In this document: one piece after another, positions 42,621 through 51,217 of the stretch
How positions within the stretch are numbered: the stretch's first letter is position 1
How the letters are laid out: every line of letters begins with the position of its first letter
Assembly (NCBI GenBank): GCA_034679985.1
Contig: JAXITR010000001.1
Coordinates: 1 to 64,000, forward strand
Direction of reading: 5' to 3'
From: CAMDTE01 sp034679985
Lineage (GTDB): Bacteria; Bacteroidota; Bacteroidia; Flavobacteriales; Schleiferiaceae
DNA: 64,000 bases
Notes under the pieces: generated by a model
Databases searched by the model: none
The model's input: the letters and a program-made list of their open reading frames with translations, nothing else
Told to the model about the DNA's origin: nothing
Translations under genes and position numbers: made by a program

Positions 42621-42633
42621 AAGCATTCCCGCG

Positions 42634-44616
42634 ATGAAACGACTGATTTTCCTGACCCTTCTGGCCGCCGGCTTGGGCCGCGCGGCGGCGCAAGCGCCAG
42701 ACACCACCGTGGTACAAGCACTGGTCAATAAGCAGATGACGTGGTACGGCGCCTACAGCAGCACCGCAGCATTTCCGGCGTCGGGTTCCGGACAAACGTT
42801 TGGACGCATTTGGATGAAGTACACCCTGGGCTGCGCCACCGGCGGCTGCTCCGATTGGGACTACACCACCACGGTACGCGTGCACAAAAACAGCAAGGTG
42901 TGGGAATTGGGGCGCGTCATCACCCCCTACGGCAGCTACATGCGCACCTCCGCCAACGGATTTTCCCCGCAGTGGAGCCACGACTACTGGTTTGACGTGA
43001 CGGACTACGTCTCGCTGCTGCAGGATTCCACCCAAGTGAGCGTTTTTTACAGCGGCTACTCCAGCGGTTTCAGCGCCGACGTCACCTTTTTCTTCGTCGA
43101 CGGCACCCCCACCCGGGAGGTTTTGAAAATAGACCAGGTGTACACCGGCTACAAAAACTACCTGAACACCGCGCAGTTTGAATCCACCGCCACCCCCGCC
43201 CAGAAGGTGGACCTTCTGCCCGCCGCGGAGCAAATCCGGTTCAAGTTCACCCCCACCGGCCACGGTTTTGTGAACGCCCTAAACTGCGCGGAATTCTGCG
43301 AAAAGAACTACACCGTCAAGGCCTTCGACACCACCTGGGCCACCCAAGCCATGTGGCACGACGACTGCGGCCTCAACCCCATTTACCCCCAGGGCGGCAC
43401 CTGGCTCTACGACCGCGCCAACTGGTGCCCGGGCAGCGCCGCCACCACCTACCAACACCTGTTGCTGCGCAACGGTGCGTCGTTCCCGGATTCGTTGAAA
43501 ATAGACGTGGATGTGGAGCCGTACACCTACACCGTTCCGGCCGGAGAAACGCCCGCCGGCTACCAACTGGAGGGGCACGTGGTACAGTACGGGTCCTACA
43601 CCGGCATCCCGTGGGGCAGCGGAACCGTCGACTTCGTTGATTTTGAAGTGTCCGAGATTGTCTCCCCGTCCGACGACCCGCGTTTTGTGCGGGACAACCC
43701 CACCTGCAGCCGGGCAATCGTCAAAATCAAAAACAACACGGATCAAGACCTACCCCACACCCCCACCGTGCGGTACGGACTGTGCAACGCCCAAGGCGAC
43801 TGGCTGGACACCAACCAAACCTTCACGTATCTGGACGGAACCGGGAATTACGTTTGGAAAGCACTGGAGGAACGCACCTGGAAGTTGCCCATGGGTCAAC
43901 TGTCGCAGTGGTTGGGATTGGGCGATACGGGCTTTTTCCGGGTGGAATTTGAAGACCAAAATTCCCAAGGGACTCAAGATTTCAATCCCCACAACAATTT
44001 CAAATTCAGTCGGTTCATACGCCCATTGGTCCTACCAACCTCCACCGTGCTCACCACCCGCACCAATTTGGCCGCCTCCGAGACGCATTGGTACTTGTGG
44101 AACGGGACCGGTCCGTTGTTGCGCAGCCGGGACAACCTGCCCAACAATTCGTTTGTGTACGACACCCTCAACCTCCCCACGGGTTGCTACGTTTTGGAGG
44201 TGCTGGACCGGGACAAAGACGGCCTCAGCTTTTGGGCCAATACGGACGGCGATGGGTATTTGCGCTTCCGCAACAACGGCGGCTCCCTTTATCAGCGGCA
44301 GCTGCCCAAGGATTTTGGCACCAGCTACCGTTTGGAATTCACCACCGGCGCCCCCTTGGGCCAGTCCGAACCGCGTGCGCTCCAAGCATGGACCCTGTAC
44401 CCCAATCCGGCCAACGAAACGGTGGATTTAAGCGGTCTTCCCGAGGGCGCAGAAGTACACGCCACCAACGCTTGGGGGCAACGCGTTCCCGTAGAATGGA
44501 TCGATTTACAGTACCGAATGGACGTCAGCGGATGGCCCGGCGGAATATACTGGATTCGATGGACGGCCCAAGACGGTGCCCAAGGCACGGTTCAGCGGCT
44601 GGTAGTAGCGCACTGA
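42634..44616 (+). CDS. secreted PNGase F-like protein with type IX secretion sorting domain
   Basis: PNGase F releases N-glycans from glycoproteins at the Asn side chain. The 660-residue protein has a signal peptide (MKRLIFLTLLAAGLGRAAAQ), an N-terminal PNGase F domain with IWMKYTLGCATGGCSDWDYTT and WELGRVITPYGSY, and a C-terminal partner domain (about 220-420) with further cysteines. In PNGase F the Asp of the C-x-x-W-D segment is catalytic (recalled, not checked); this Asp is present. The last 70 residues are a sorting domain (YPNPANETVDLSGL to VQRLVVAH). So it should be exported by the type IX system. The target glycan is unknown. Confidence 0.88.
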   Translation: MKRLIFLTLLAAGLGRAAAQAPDTTVVQALVNKQMTWYGAYSSTAAFPASGSGQTFGRIWMKYTLGCATGGCSDWDYTTTVRVHKNSKVWELGRVITPYGSYMRTSANGFSPQWSHDYWFDVTDYVSLLQDSTQVSVFYSGYSSGFSADVTFFFVDGTPTREVLKIDQVYTGYKNYLNTAQFESTATPAQKVDLLPAAEQIRFKFTPTGHGFVNALNCAEFCEKNYTVKAFDTTWATQAMWHDDCGLNPIYPQGGTWLYDRANWCPGSAATTYQHLLLRNGASFPDSLKIDVDVEPYTYTVPAGETPAGYQLEGHVVQYGSYTGIPWGSGTVDFVDFEVSEIVSPSDDPRFVRDNPTCSRAIVKIKNNTDQDLPHTPTVRYGLCNAQGDWLDTNQTFTYLDGTGNYVWKALEERTWKLPMGQLSQWLGLGDTGFFRVEFEDQNSQGTQDFNPHNNFKFSRFIRPLVLPTSTVLTTRTNLAASETHWYLWNGTGPLLRSRDNLPNNSFVYDTLNLPTGCYVLEVLDRDKDGLSFWANTDGDGYLRFRNNGGSLYQRQLPKDFGTSYRLEFTTGAPLGQSEPRALQAWTLYPNPANETVDLSGLPEGAEVHATNAWGQRVPVEWIDLQYRMDVSGWPGGIYWIRWTAQDGAQGTVQRLVVAH

Positions 44617-44629
44617 GGCGCCAAAACTA

Positions 44630-45034
44630 CTAAGGACGTGGGGAAACCGGCGGTTTGGGGCGCTGCAAGCGCTCCATGACCGCACTCAAAACGGAAACCA
44701 CCACGCTCATGACCACGGCGGCCGTAAAATCACGAAGCGCAAAGCCGTCGATCCAACGGTCCGCCAAAACCACCACGATTCCGTTGATGACCAACAGAAA
44801 AATGCCCATGGTGAATAAGGTCAGCGGGAGGGTCAACAGGATCAACAGGGGTTTGACGGTAGCGTTGAGCAACCCCAAGACCACCGCTACCCAAATGGCG
44901 GTAGTGAATCCGTCCACGTCCACGCCGGGAACCAAATAGGCGGTAAAAAACACCGCCAGCGTGCGCACAATCAACCGCACGTGCCACGGCACCAGGGGCC
45001 GGTCTCCCGAAGAAAAAGACGCTTTAAACTGCAT
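44630..45034 (-). CDS. phage holin family protein (small four-helix membrane protein)
   Basis: The 134-residue protein has four hydrophobic segments and the charged ends typical of the PF04020-type family, named after holins although no phage genes are near. Its N-terminal MQFKASFSSGDRPLVPWHVRLIVRTLAVFFTAYL and loop NATVKPLLILLTLPLTLFT are family-like. Function is unknown. It is convergent with the PNGase F-like gene (13 bp) and divergent from the M1 peptidase gene; a TAGCTTCG element (45042-45049, minus) sits 7 nt before its ATG. Confidence 0.85.
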   Translation of the reverse strand: MQFKASFSSGDRPLVPWHVRLIVRTLAVFFTAYLVPGVDVDGFTTAIWVAVVLGLLNATVKPLLILLTLPLTLFTMGIFLLVINGIVVVLADRWIDGFALRDFTAAVVMSVVVSVLSAVMERLQRPKPPVSPRP

Positions 45035-45041
45035 GACGGTG

Positions 45042-45070
45042 CGAAGCTACCTAAAAATGCAATTACTTTG
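45042..45070. promoter_or_regulatory. divergent promoter pair, holin-like (-) and M1 peptidase (+)
   Basis: TAGCTTCG on the minus strand (45042-45049) and TTACTTTG on the + strand (45063-45070), one base off TAnnTTTG. The + element ends 4 nt before its ATG and the minus element 7 nt before its own. The starts of the two elements are 21 bp apart, so the promoters interlock. Confidence 0.5.
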
Positions 45071-45074
45071 GGGC

Positions 45075-46940
45075 ATGGCTCGAATTGCTTCCCTCTCCGC
45101 CGGCGCGGCCCTGCTTTTGGCTGCCGCCTGCGCTCCCAATGCCCCCAAAATGGCCCTCAAAAAAGACGTACACACCTTTGCGCAACCGGATCAAGCCCGG
45201 GTGCACCATTTGGACTTGTTTCTCAACGTGGACCTGGATGCGCACCAATTGCTGGGCCGTGCCGCCTGGAAAATTACCGCGGAAGCCAACGCAGACACCC
45301 TCATTTTGGACACGGACCGACTGACCATTGGGGAAGTGGCCGTAAACGGAAAACCGACTCCTTTCACGCTGGGAACCCCAGACCCTATTTTGGGCACTCC
45401 GCTGCACATTGCGCTCCCCAAACACCGGGCTGAAGACACCCTATTGGTGGAAGTGGGCTACGAAACGCACCCGGAAGCCGGCGCCTTGCAGTGGCTCAGT
45501 GCCGAACAAACCAACGGCAAAACCCACCCCTTCCTGTTCACCCAGAGCCAAGCTATTTTGGCCCGATCCTGGATTCCGTGCCAAGACGGCCCGGGTATCC
45601 GATTTACGTACACCGCTAAAGTGCAGGTACCTCCACACCTCATGGCCGTCATGAGTGCGGAAAATCCGCAAACCAAAACCAAGGATGGATCTTATTCCTT
45701 CCGGATGCCGCAGGCCATTCCCAGCTACTTGATGGCCTTGGCCGTGGGCGATTTGGCCTTCGCGCCCCTTTCCGAACGCACCGGCGTGTACGCGGAACCG
45801 TCGTTCTTGGACGCCTGTGCCTCCGAATTCGTGGACGTCGAGAAAATGGTTCAAGCGGCGGAATCCCTGTACGGCCCGTACGCCTGGGGACGCTACGACC
45901 TCCTGGTTTTGCCTGCCTCCTTCCCCTTTGGCGGCATGGAGAACCCGCGCTTGACCTTTGCCACCCCCACCATTGTGGCGGGCGACCGCAGCTTGGTTTC
46001 CTTGGTGGCGCACGAATTGGCGCACAGCTGGAGCGGCAACTTGGTCACCAACGCCACCTGGAACGACTTCTGGCTGAACGAAGGCTTCACGGTGTACTTT
46101 GAAAACCGCATCATGGAGGCCGTTTACGGCAAAGAGTACGCCGACATGCTGGCCACGCTTTCCCACCGCGAGTTGCTGGAAACGGTAGACGAATTCATGA
46201 AAACGGCTCCCAACGACACCAAGTTGGCGATTGATTTGACCGGACGCAACCCGGACGACGGCGTAACGGCGATTGCCTACGAAAAAGGGTTTCACTTCTT
46301 GTTGCTGATTGAAAAAACCGTGGGTCGGCCGCGTTGGGACGCGTTCCTCAACGGTTATTTTGAACAAAACGGTTTTGGCACGGTCACCACGGAACAGTTT
46401 GAAAAGCGCATCACCACGGAGCTTTTGACGGACGAAGAGGCCGCGCAAATCAACCTCGAAGAATGGATCCACGGCACCGGCCTCCCCAAAAATTGCCCCG
46501 AACCGACTGCCGCGCGCTTTGATCGCGTGGATGCTTTGGCCACGGAATTCAAGGCCAACGGCACCAACGCCACCCTAACGGCGGCCTGGGCGGAATGGAG
46601 CACGCACGAACGTTTGCGGTTGCTGCAATCGATTGAAGGCGCTCCCGCAGACCGATTGCGCGCCTTGGACGCAGCGCTGCGCCTGACGGAATCCACCAAC
46701 GCCGAATTGGCCGCACAGTGGCTGCAAACGGCCGCTAAAGCGCGCTTGCAAACGCCGGAGTTGGCCGCCGCCACGCGTTCCTTCTTGGTTCGGGTGGGTC
46801 GACGCAAATTCCTAACGCCTACGTACGAGGCCTTGCTGAAAAACGGTCAAGCGGAGCTGGCGCGTTCCATCTACCGGGAAGCACGTCCGGGCTACCACGC
46901 CGTAGCACGTGGAACCTTGGATGCCTTGCTGAAGGAATAA
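45075..46940 (+). CDS. M1 family aminopeptidase, leukotriene A4 hydrolase-like, lipoprotein
   Basis: The 621-residue protein has a lipoprotein signal (LLLAAACAP, Cys at about 20). The M1 exopeptidase motif is FPFGGMENPRLTF and the zinc site is HELAHSWSGNLVTN with NEGFTVYFENRIME, so both zinc histidines and the Glu ligand are present. The sequence is closest to LTA4H/aminopeptidase B. A C-terminal helical domain (about 480-621) follows. Zinc-dependent removal of N-terminal residues at the outer face is expected. ATG at 45075 is 4 nt after the promoter element. Confidence 0.93.
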   Translation: MARIASLSAGAALLLAAACAPNAPKMALKKDVHTFAQPDQARVHHLDLFLNVDLDAHQLLGRAAWKITAEANADTLILDTDRLTIGEVAVNGKPTPFTLGTPDPILGTPLHIALPKHRAEDTLLVEVGYETHPEAGALQWLSAEQTNGKTHPFLFTQSQAILARSWIPCQDGPGIRFTYTAKVQVPPHLMAVMSAENPQTKTKDGSYSFRMPQAIPSYLMALAVGDLAFAPLSERTGVYAEPSFLDACASEFVDVEKMVQAAESLYGPYAWGRYDLLVLPASFPFGGMENPRLTFATPTIVAGDRSLVSLVAHELAHSWSGNLVTNATWNDFWLNEGFTVYFENRIMEAVYGKEYADMLATLSHRELLETVDEFMKTAPNDTKLAIDLTGRNPDDGVTAIAYEKGFHFLLLIEKTVGRPRWDAFLNGYFEQNGFGTVTTEQFEKRITTELLTDEEAAQINLEEWIHGTGLPKNCPEPTAARFDRVDALATEFKANGTNATLTAAWAEWSTHERLRLLQSIEGAPADRLRALDAALRLTESTNAELAAQWLQTAAKARLQTPELAAATRSFLVRVGRRKFLTPTYEALLKNGQAELARSIYREARPGYHAVARGTLDALLKE

Positions 46941-46946
46941 CGGGCG

Positions 46947-48959
46947 TTAAACCACCCGGTTCAACTCCGTATTGATTCGGTTGCGCAGCGCGCTGTAGGT
47001 CATGATTTGGCGCACCAAATGATCGCGTTCCTCAGGAACGACGGTGTGCTCCAAGGCATCTGTTGCTTTTTGCACCAAACGTTCCAAATGGACGGTTTTA
47101 AACCGAAGGACGGCTTGGTGCACAAAAGAAGCCAAATAAACTTCCTTCTCCGGAACAAAGACGTCGCGCAGTTTCCAATTGGCCAGCGTGTGCGGCTCCG
47201 TCATCAGGTCCGTTGCGGCCCGAACCACTTCAGGATCCTCGCTCCGCACAAAATGCGCGCCTGAGAGCACGTTTCCGGCACTCCACGCCTCGGAAAACGC
47301 CACAAACATTCGTTGGTACACCGAGTGCTCAAAGGACAACTGATCGTTGTTCAGATCCTCCAAAATGAGGGCGGCCACCGGACTGCTCTGGGTTTGACCT
47401 TCGTCGTCCGTCCAATCTACCGGATCTGCACTGTGGTTGAGCAACGTACGCATGAGGTCAGACTCCACCGCGAGCGGTTGACCCGCAGCACCGATTTGCA
47501 GGGCGGTGGCTCCGTCCAGGGGCGGTTGCCAATTCGGATCGGCGTACGGATCTTGGCCGGGACCGGCTGGGGCGGGGTCGTTGGGGCGTACCACAGTCAG
47601 CCCGGCGCGCTGCTGGTCTGCCGCGGCAGACCGCTGGGATTCGTTGGCCAACCGCGTCAGGGCCAGCTGCAGTTCTTGGTTCAAGACCCGCTCGTCCATG
47701 CCCAAAACAGACGCACACTCGCGCAAATAAACATCCCGCAACAGCAAATCTTGCACGCGCGCCACGCTGGAAATCAGATCTTTGGCCAACAACGCGCGTT
47801 TGATGGGGTCCTCCGCCGCATCCTTGGCCAAAACTTCCGCCTTGAAGCGGATGAAGTCCGTCTCGTGCGTTTGCAGGTAGGTGCGCAGTGCTTCCGGGGT
47901 GAGGGCGCGCGCAAAGGAATCGGGGTCTTCGCCGTCCGGAAACAGCAAAACCCGAACCTTGAGGCCCTGCTCCAACAGCAAGTCAATGCCGCGGAAGGAC
48001 GCGCGAATGCCGGCAGCGTCGCCGTCGTACAACACCGTCACCTGGTCCGTGTACCGTCGGATCAACCGAATTTGGTCTACGGTAAGGGCCGTACCGGAAC
48101 TGGACACCGCGTGGGTGATGCCGGACTGGTGCAGGCGCAGCACGTCCGTGTAGCCCTCCACCAGCAAACACTTGTTCTCCCGAACAATGCTCTGGCGCGC
48201 TTGGTACAGGCCGTACAGCGTTTTGGACTTGCTGTAGAGTTCCGACTCCGGACTGTTGACGTATTTGGCCGCCTTCGCGTCCGAACGCAGAATCCGGCCG
48301 CCAAAGCCCAGGACGCGTCCGCTCTGGGACAAAATGGGGAACATCACCCGACCGAAGAAACGGTCTGCCCACGTACCGTTCTCGCGCTGCAAGCACAACC
48401 CGGTTTTTTCCAAAAACTCCGGTTGGTAGCCCTTGGAAACCGCGGATTGGTAGAGGGCGTCGCGGTCCTCCAAACTGAAGCCCAACTGGAACGTTTTGAG
48501 GGTGGCGTCCGTAAAGCCGCGCTCGCGGAAATAGGCCAGGCCCACGGCCTGCCCCTTGGGGTGTTCCCACAACCATTCCGCAAACTGACCGGCCGCAAAT
48601 TCATTTACCCGTTGGAGGCTTTCGCGCTCCGTGTTCTGCTGATGCTGCTCCGTGGTGACCTCTTCCTCCTGAACCTCAATGTTGTACTTCTTGGCCAACC
48701 AACGCAAGGCTTCCGGGTAGGTAAACTGCTCGTGTTCCATCAGGAACGTCACGGCGCTGCCTCCTTTGCCGGAGGAAAAACACTTGAAAATTTGCTTGGA
48801 AGGCGAAACGTAAAAGCTTGGCGTTTTCTCCTGCGTGAAGGGGCTCAGGCCTTTCAGGCTGGACCCGCTCTTCTTCAGGTTCACGAATTCCCCAATGACT
48901 TCCTCAATCCGGACGGTGTCCAAGATGCGGTCAACGGTTTCACGGGGGATGCGCGCCAT
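46947..48959 (-). CDS. dnaG: DNA primase DnaG lacking the zinc ligands
   Basis: Makes RNA primers for replication. The 670-residue protein has an N-terminal domain, TOPRIM core (VEGYTDVLRLHQSG, YDGDAAGIRAS) and a C-terminal helicase-binding part. In the CHC2 zinc domain the usual C-x2-H-x17-C-x2-C is SPFT...CFSS, so three of four ligands are missing; the same pattern occurs in other Flavobacteria as I remember, so it is a lineage feature, not damage. The ATG at 48959 is 4 nt after a TACCTTTC element; a more upstream start (48974) overlaps that element. Confidence 0.94.
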   Translation of the reverse strand: MARIPRETVDRILDTVRIEEVIGEFVNLKKSGSSLKGLSPFTQEKTPSFYVSPSKQIFKCFSSGKGGSAVTFLMEHEQFTYPEALRWLAKKYNIEVQEEEVTTEQHQQNTERESLQRVNEFAAGQFAEWLWEHPKGQAVGLAYFRERGFTDATLKTFQLGFSLEDRDALYQSAVSKGYQPEFLEKTGLCLQRENGTWADRFFGRVMFPILSQSGRVLGFGGRILRSDAKAAKYVNSPESELYSKSKTLYGLYQARQSIVRENKCLLVEGYTDVLRLHQSGITHAVSSSGTALTVDQIRLIRRYTDQVTVLYDGDAAGIRASFRGIDLLLEQGLKVRVLLFPDGEDPDSFARALTPEALRTYLQTHETDFIRFKAEVLAKDAAEDPIKRALLAKDLISSVARVQDLLLRDVYLRECASVLGMDERVLNQELQLALTRLANESQRSAAADQQRAGLTVVRPNDPAPAGPGQDPYADPNWQPPLDGATALQIGAAGQPLAVESDLMRTLLNHSADPVDWTDDEGQTQSSPVAALILEDLNNDQLSFEHSVYQRMFVAFSEAWSAGNVLSGAHFVRSEDPEVVRAATDLMTEPHTLANWKLRDVFVPEKEVYLASFVHQAVLRFKTVHLERLVQKATDALEHTVVPEERDHLVRQIMTYSALRNRINTELNRVV

Positions 48960-48963
48960 GCCC

Positions 48964-48971
48964 GAAAGGTA
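48964..48971 (-). promoter_or_regulatory. -7 element TACCTTTC of dnaG
   Basis: One base off TAnnTTTG, ending 4 nt (GGGC) before the dnaG ATG, so the mRNA should be leaderless. Confidence 0.55.
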
Positions 48972-49109
48972 CAAAATCCGGCCGTGGCGCGGCTTTCCGA
49001 CGGTTGCAAAAAGTGCGAAAAAAAATTACCTATTTTGCTTGCATATCTCGCAAAACTTGCTAGCTTAGTGGTAGTTACAAACCAAACCCCTGCGACTGCC
49101 TTTTACGAA

Positions 49110-49301
49110 ATGCCCCAAGACAGAGACCGACGTCCGTCCGACTACGTCCGCCGTATGCGGGAGCGCATTGCGCAAAGGGATCGGATTGCCCGGGGGGAAA
49201 ACGAGCCCAAACCCATGCGCAACAACCTCCAAATCGGATTCATCTTGCTGGTCATCGCCGCCATTGTGGTGTTTGCCATCGTGATGTCGTCCAAAATTTA
49301 A
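49110..49301 (+). CDS. small single-helix membrane protein
   Basis: A 63-residue protein with a strongly basic N-terminal half (MPQDRDRRPSDYVRRMRERI) and one C-terminal hydrophobic helix (IGFILLVIAAIVVFAIVM). Similar short proteins are common in this phylum but I cannot name it. Translation would start at the ATG at 49110. The upstream 150 bp (48960-49109) hold only an AT-rich tract and no obvious gene. It lies between divergent dnaG and the TerB-DnaJ gene. Confidence 0.55.
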   Translation: MPQDRDRRPSDYVRRMRERIAQRDRIARGENEPKPMRNNLQIGFILLVIAAIVVFAIVMSSKI

Positions 49302-49332
49302 AACGGTCCGCTTCCTGCCGGAACGCGTGTTG

Positions 49333-49340
49333 TACCTTCG
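49333..49340 (+). promoter_or_regulatory. -7 element TACCTTCG of the TerB-DnaJ gene
   Basis: One base off TAnnTTTG, 9 nt before the ATG at 49350. Confidence 0.5.
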
Positions 49341-49349
49341 GGGCTCAAT

Positions 49350-50132
49350 ATGCGTTGGTTAACCTGGTTGGGAGGAGGCGTGGGATGGGCCCTGAGTGGA
49401 CCCATTGGAGCCCTTTTTGGCGCCGCTTTGGGCAAAGCCGTCAGTGATTTGCTGTCCCCGGACGCTCCGGACGTGCGCACGCGCCGCGCTGCCGGCGGAG
49501 GTCCACGCATCACTACCGAAACTGATTTTCGCGCCAGCCTGTTGGTTTTGGCCGCTTCCGTCATCAAGTCCGACGGCCAAGTAGACCAACGCGAGTTGGA
49601 CTACGTTCGGCAGAGTTTTGTGCGCCTTTTTGGCAAAGAAGAGGCCAACGAGTCCTTCCGGCTTTTCAAGAAAATCGTGGGCACGGAGGTAGAACTGGAG
49701 ACCGTCGCTACCCAAATTCGGCAAAATATGCCGCTGAGCGGACGGTTGCAACTCCTGCACTTTTTGTTTGAGTTGGCCGTGGTGGACGGCCTGGCCGACG
49801 CACGCGAAATTCAACAAATCTCCCACATTGCACGCCTTTTGAGTATTCCGCGTGCAGACTTTCTTCGGGTTGCTGCCCTGCACGGAGTTGCGGAAGGTGG
49901 CAGCCGCGGCACCTACCAACGGGCTGCGCAGGAGGATCCGTACCAGGTGCTGGGACTCAGTGCTTCGGCCAGCAACGAAGAAGTTAAAAAAGCGTACCGT
50001 CGGCTCGCCAAACAGTACCATCCGGACGCCCTGGCCAGCATGGGCAAGGAGGTTTCCAAGGAGGCGGAGGCTCAGTTTCGCAAAATCAACGATGCCTACA
50101 ACCGCCTGTGCAAGGCCAGAAACATGGCTTAA
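49350..50132 (+). CDS. DjlA-like co-chaperone: membrane segment, TerB domain and DnaJ domain
   Basis: The 260-residue protein has a Gly-rich N-terminal membrane segment (1-30), a TerB-like helical domain (about 55-180, ASVIKSDGQVDQRELDYVRQ and VVDGLADAREIQQI) and a C-terminal J domain (about 196-260) with the HPD motif in RRLAKQYHPDALA. DjlA uses the J domain to activate DnaK at the membrane. An NEEVKKAYRRLA helix II precedes the HPD. Length and layout match DjlA. It lies 18 bp ahead of a polyprenyl synthase gene. Confidence 0.92.
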   Translation: MRWLTWLGGGVGWALSGPIGALFGAALGKAVSDLLSPDAPDVRTRRAAGGGPRITTETDFRASLLVLAASVIKSDGQVDQRELDYVRQSFVRLFGKEEANESFRLFKKIVGTEVELETVATQIRQNMPLSGRLQLLHFLFELAVVDGLADAREIQQISHIARLLSIPRADFLRVAALHGVAEGGSRGTYQRAAQEDPYQVLGLSASASNEEVKKAYRRLAKQYHPDALASMGKEVSKEAEAQFRKINDAYNRLCKARNMA

Positions 50133-50150
50133 TCCCGGCTTGGCATTCCC

Positions 50151-51119
50151 ATGAAACACTACACAGACCCCATCCAAGCCGATCTCCAGGCGTTTGAATC
50201 TCATTTCAAATCCACGCTGCGGAGCCCCATTCCGCTGCTGGACCTCATCTTGCGGTACTTGGTGAAGCGCAAAGGGAAGCAACTGCGCCCGGCCTTGGTG
50301 TTTTTGACGGCTCGACTCACCGGATTGCCCATCACGGAGCGCACGTACCGTGGCGCAGCACTGGTGGAATTGATGCACACCGCCACGCTAATCCACGACG
50401 ATGTGGTGGACGACTCCCCAATGCGCCGCGGCTTTTTCTCCATCAACGCCCTCTGGAAAAACAAAGGCGCCGTCCTTGTGGGAGACTACCTCCTTTCCCG
50501 CGTGCTACTCCTGGCTGTGGAGCACCAAGACCACGACCTCCTGTACCACGTCAGCACGTCCGTCAAGGCCATGAGCGAAGGCGAGCTGCTGCAGTTGGAG
50601 AAGGCCCGACGGCTGGACATTGTGGAGTCCGTTTACTACGAAATCATTGAGAAAAAAACCGCCTCCTTGATGGCCTCCTGCTGCGGTGTGGGAGCTGCTT
50701 CCACCGGGGCCGACGCAGCTGCCGTTGAAGCCGTTCGTCGCTTTGGCTTGGCGCTGGGCATGGCCTTCCAAATTCGGGACGACCTCTTGGATTACCGCCA
50801 GTACGACCAAACCGGCAAACCCCACGGAATCGACATCAAGGAACACAAGATGACCCTCCCGCTCATCTACGCCCTACAGCAGGCCGACCCCGCGGAACGC
50901 AAATCCATGATCCGCACCGTGAAAAAAGACGCAGACCGACCGGACCGTGTTCAGGCCCTGATGGACCGTGTAGTGGCTTTGGGCGGCGTAGCCTATGCGG
51001 AAACCACCATGCACCGGTACAAGGAGGAAGCCGTGGAACACCTCAACCACTTCCCGGACAGCGACGCCAAAGAGGCCTTGCGCTTGCTGGCGGATTTTGT
51101 GGTGGCGCGCAAAAAGTAA
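50151..51119 (+). CDS. ispB: polyprenyl diphosphate synthase (longer-chain type)
   Basis: The 322-residue protein has the Asp-rich motifs DDVVDD (LIHDDVVDDSPMRRG) and DDLLDY (FQIRDDLLDYRQYD), plus KRKGKQLRPALVF. The residue before the first motif set is small (AALVELMHTATLIHDD), favouring a long chain such as the quinone side chain; this is a judgement from the sequence. It is the second prenyl synthase in the window (the other is 23024-23986). It ends at a bidirectional terminator, opposite the nrdA gene. Confidence 0.9.
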   Translation: MKHYTDPIQADLQAFESHFKSTLRSPIPLLDLILRYLVKRKGKQLRPALVFLTARLTGLPITERTYRGAALVELMHTATLIHDDVVDDSPMRRGFFSINALWKNKGAVLVGDYLLSRVLLLAVEHQDHDLLYHVSTSVKAMSEGELLQLEKARRLDIVESVYYEIIEKKTASLMASCCGVGAASTGADAAAVEAVRRFGLALGMAFQIRDDLLDYRQYDQTGKPHGIDIKEHKMTLPLIYALQQADPAERKSMIRTVKKDADRPDRVQALMDRVVALGGVAYAETTMHRYKEEAVEHLNHFPDSDAKEALRLLADFVVARKK

Positions 51120-51170
51120 CGCGCCAGAGGCCGCACCGCCCTCCTTTTGTTGCGGCACTGGCTCGCACAA

Positions 51171-51200
51171 AAAAGGCCGGCACTCGCGTGCCGGCCTTTT
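51171..51200. terminator. bidirectional terminator between ispB and nrdA
   Basis: Perfect 13-bp stem AAAAGGCCGGCAC / GTGCCGGCCTTTT with loop TCGC, A-rich on the left and T-rich on the right. It serves both convergent genes. Confidence 0.92.
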
Positions 51201-51217
51201 GATTCATAGTTAACGCA

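Noticed and set aside
47313..49109. Long + strand open frame antisense to dnaG
   Set aside because: Only the last 63 codons (49110-49301) lie outside dnaG and have protein-like features. The rest is a shadow of dnaG.
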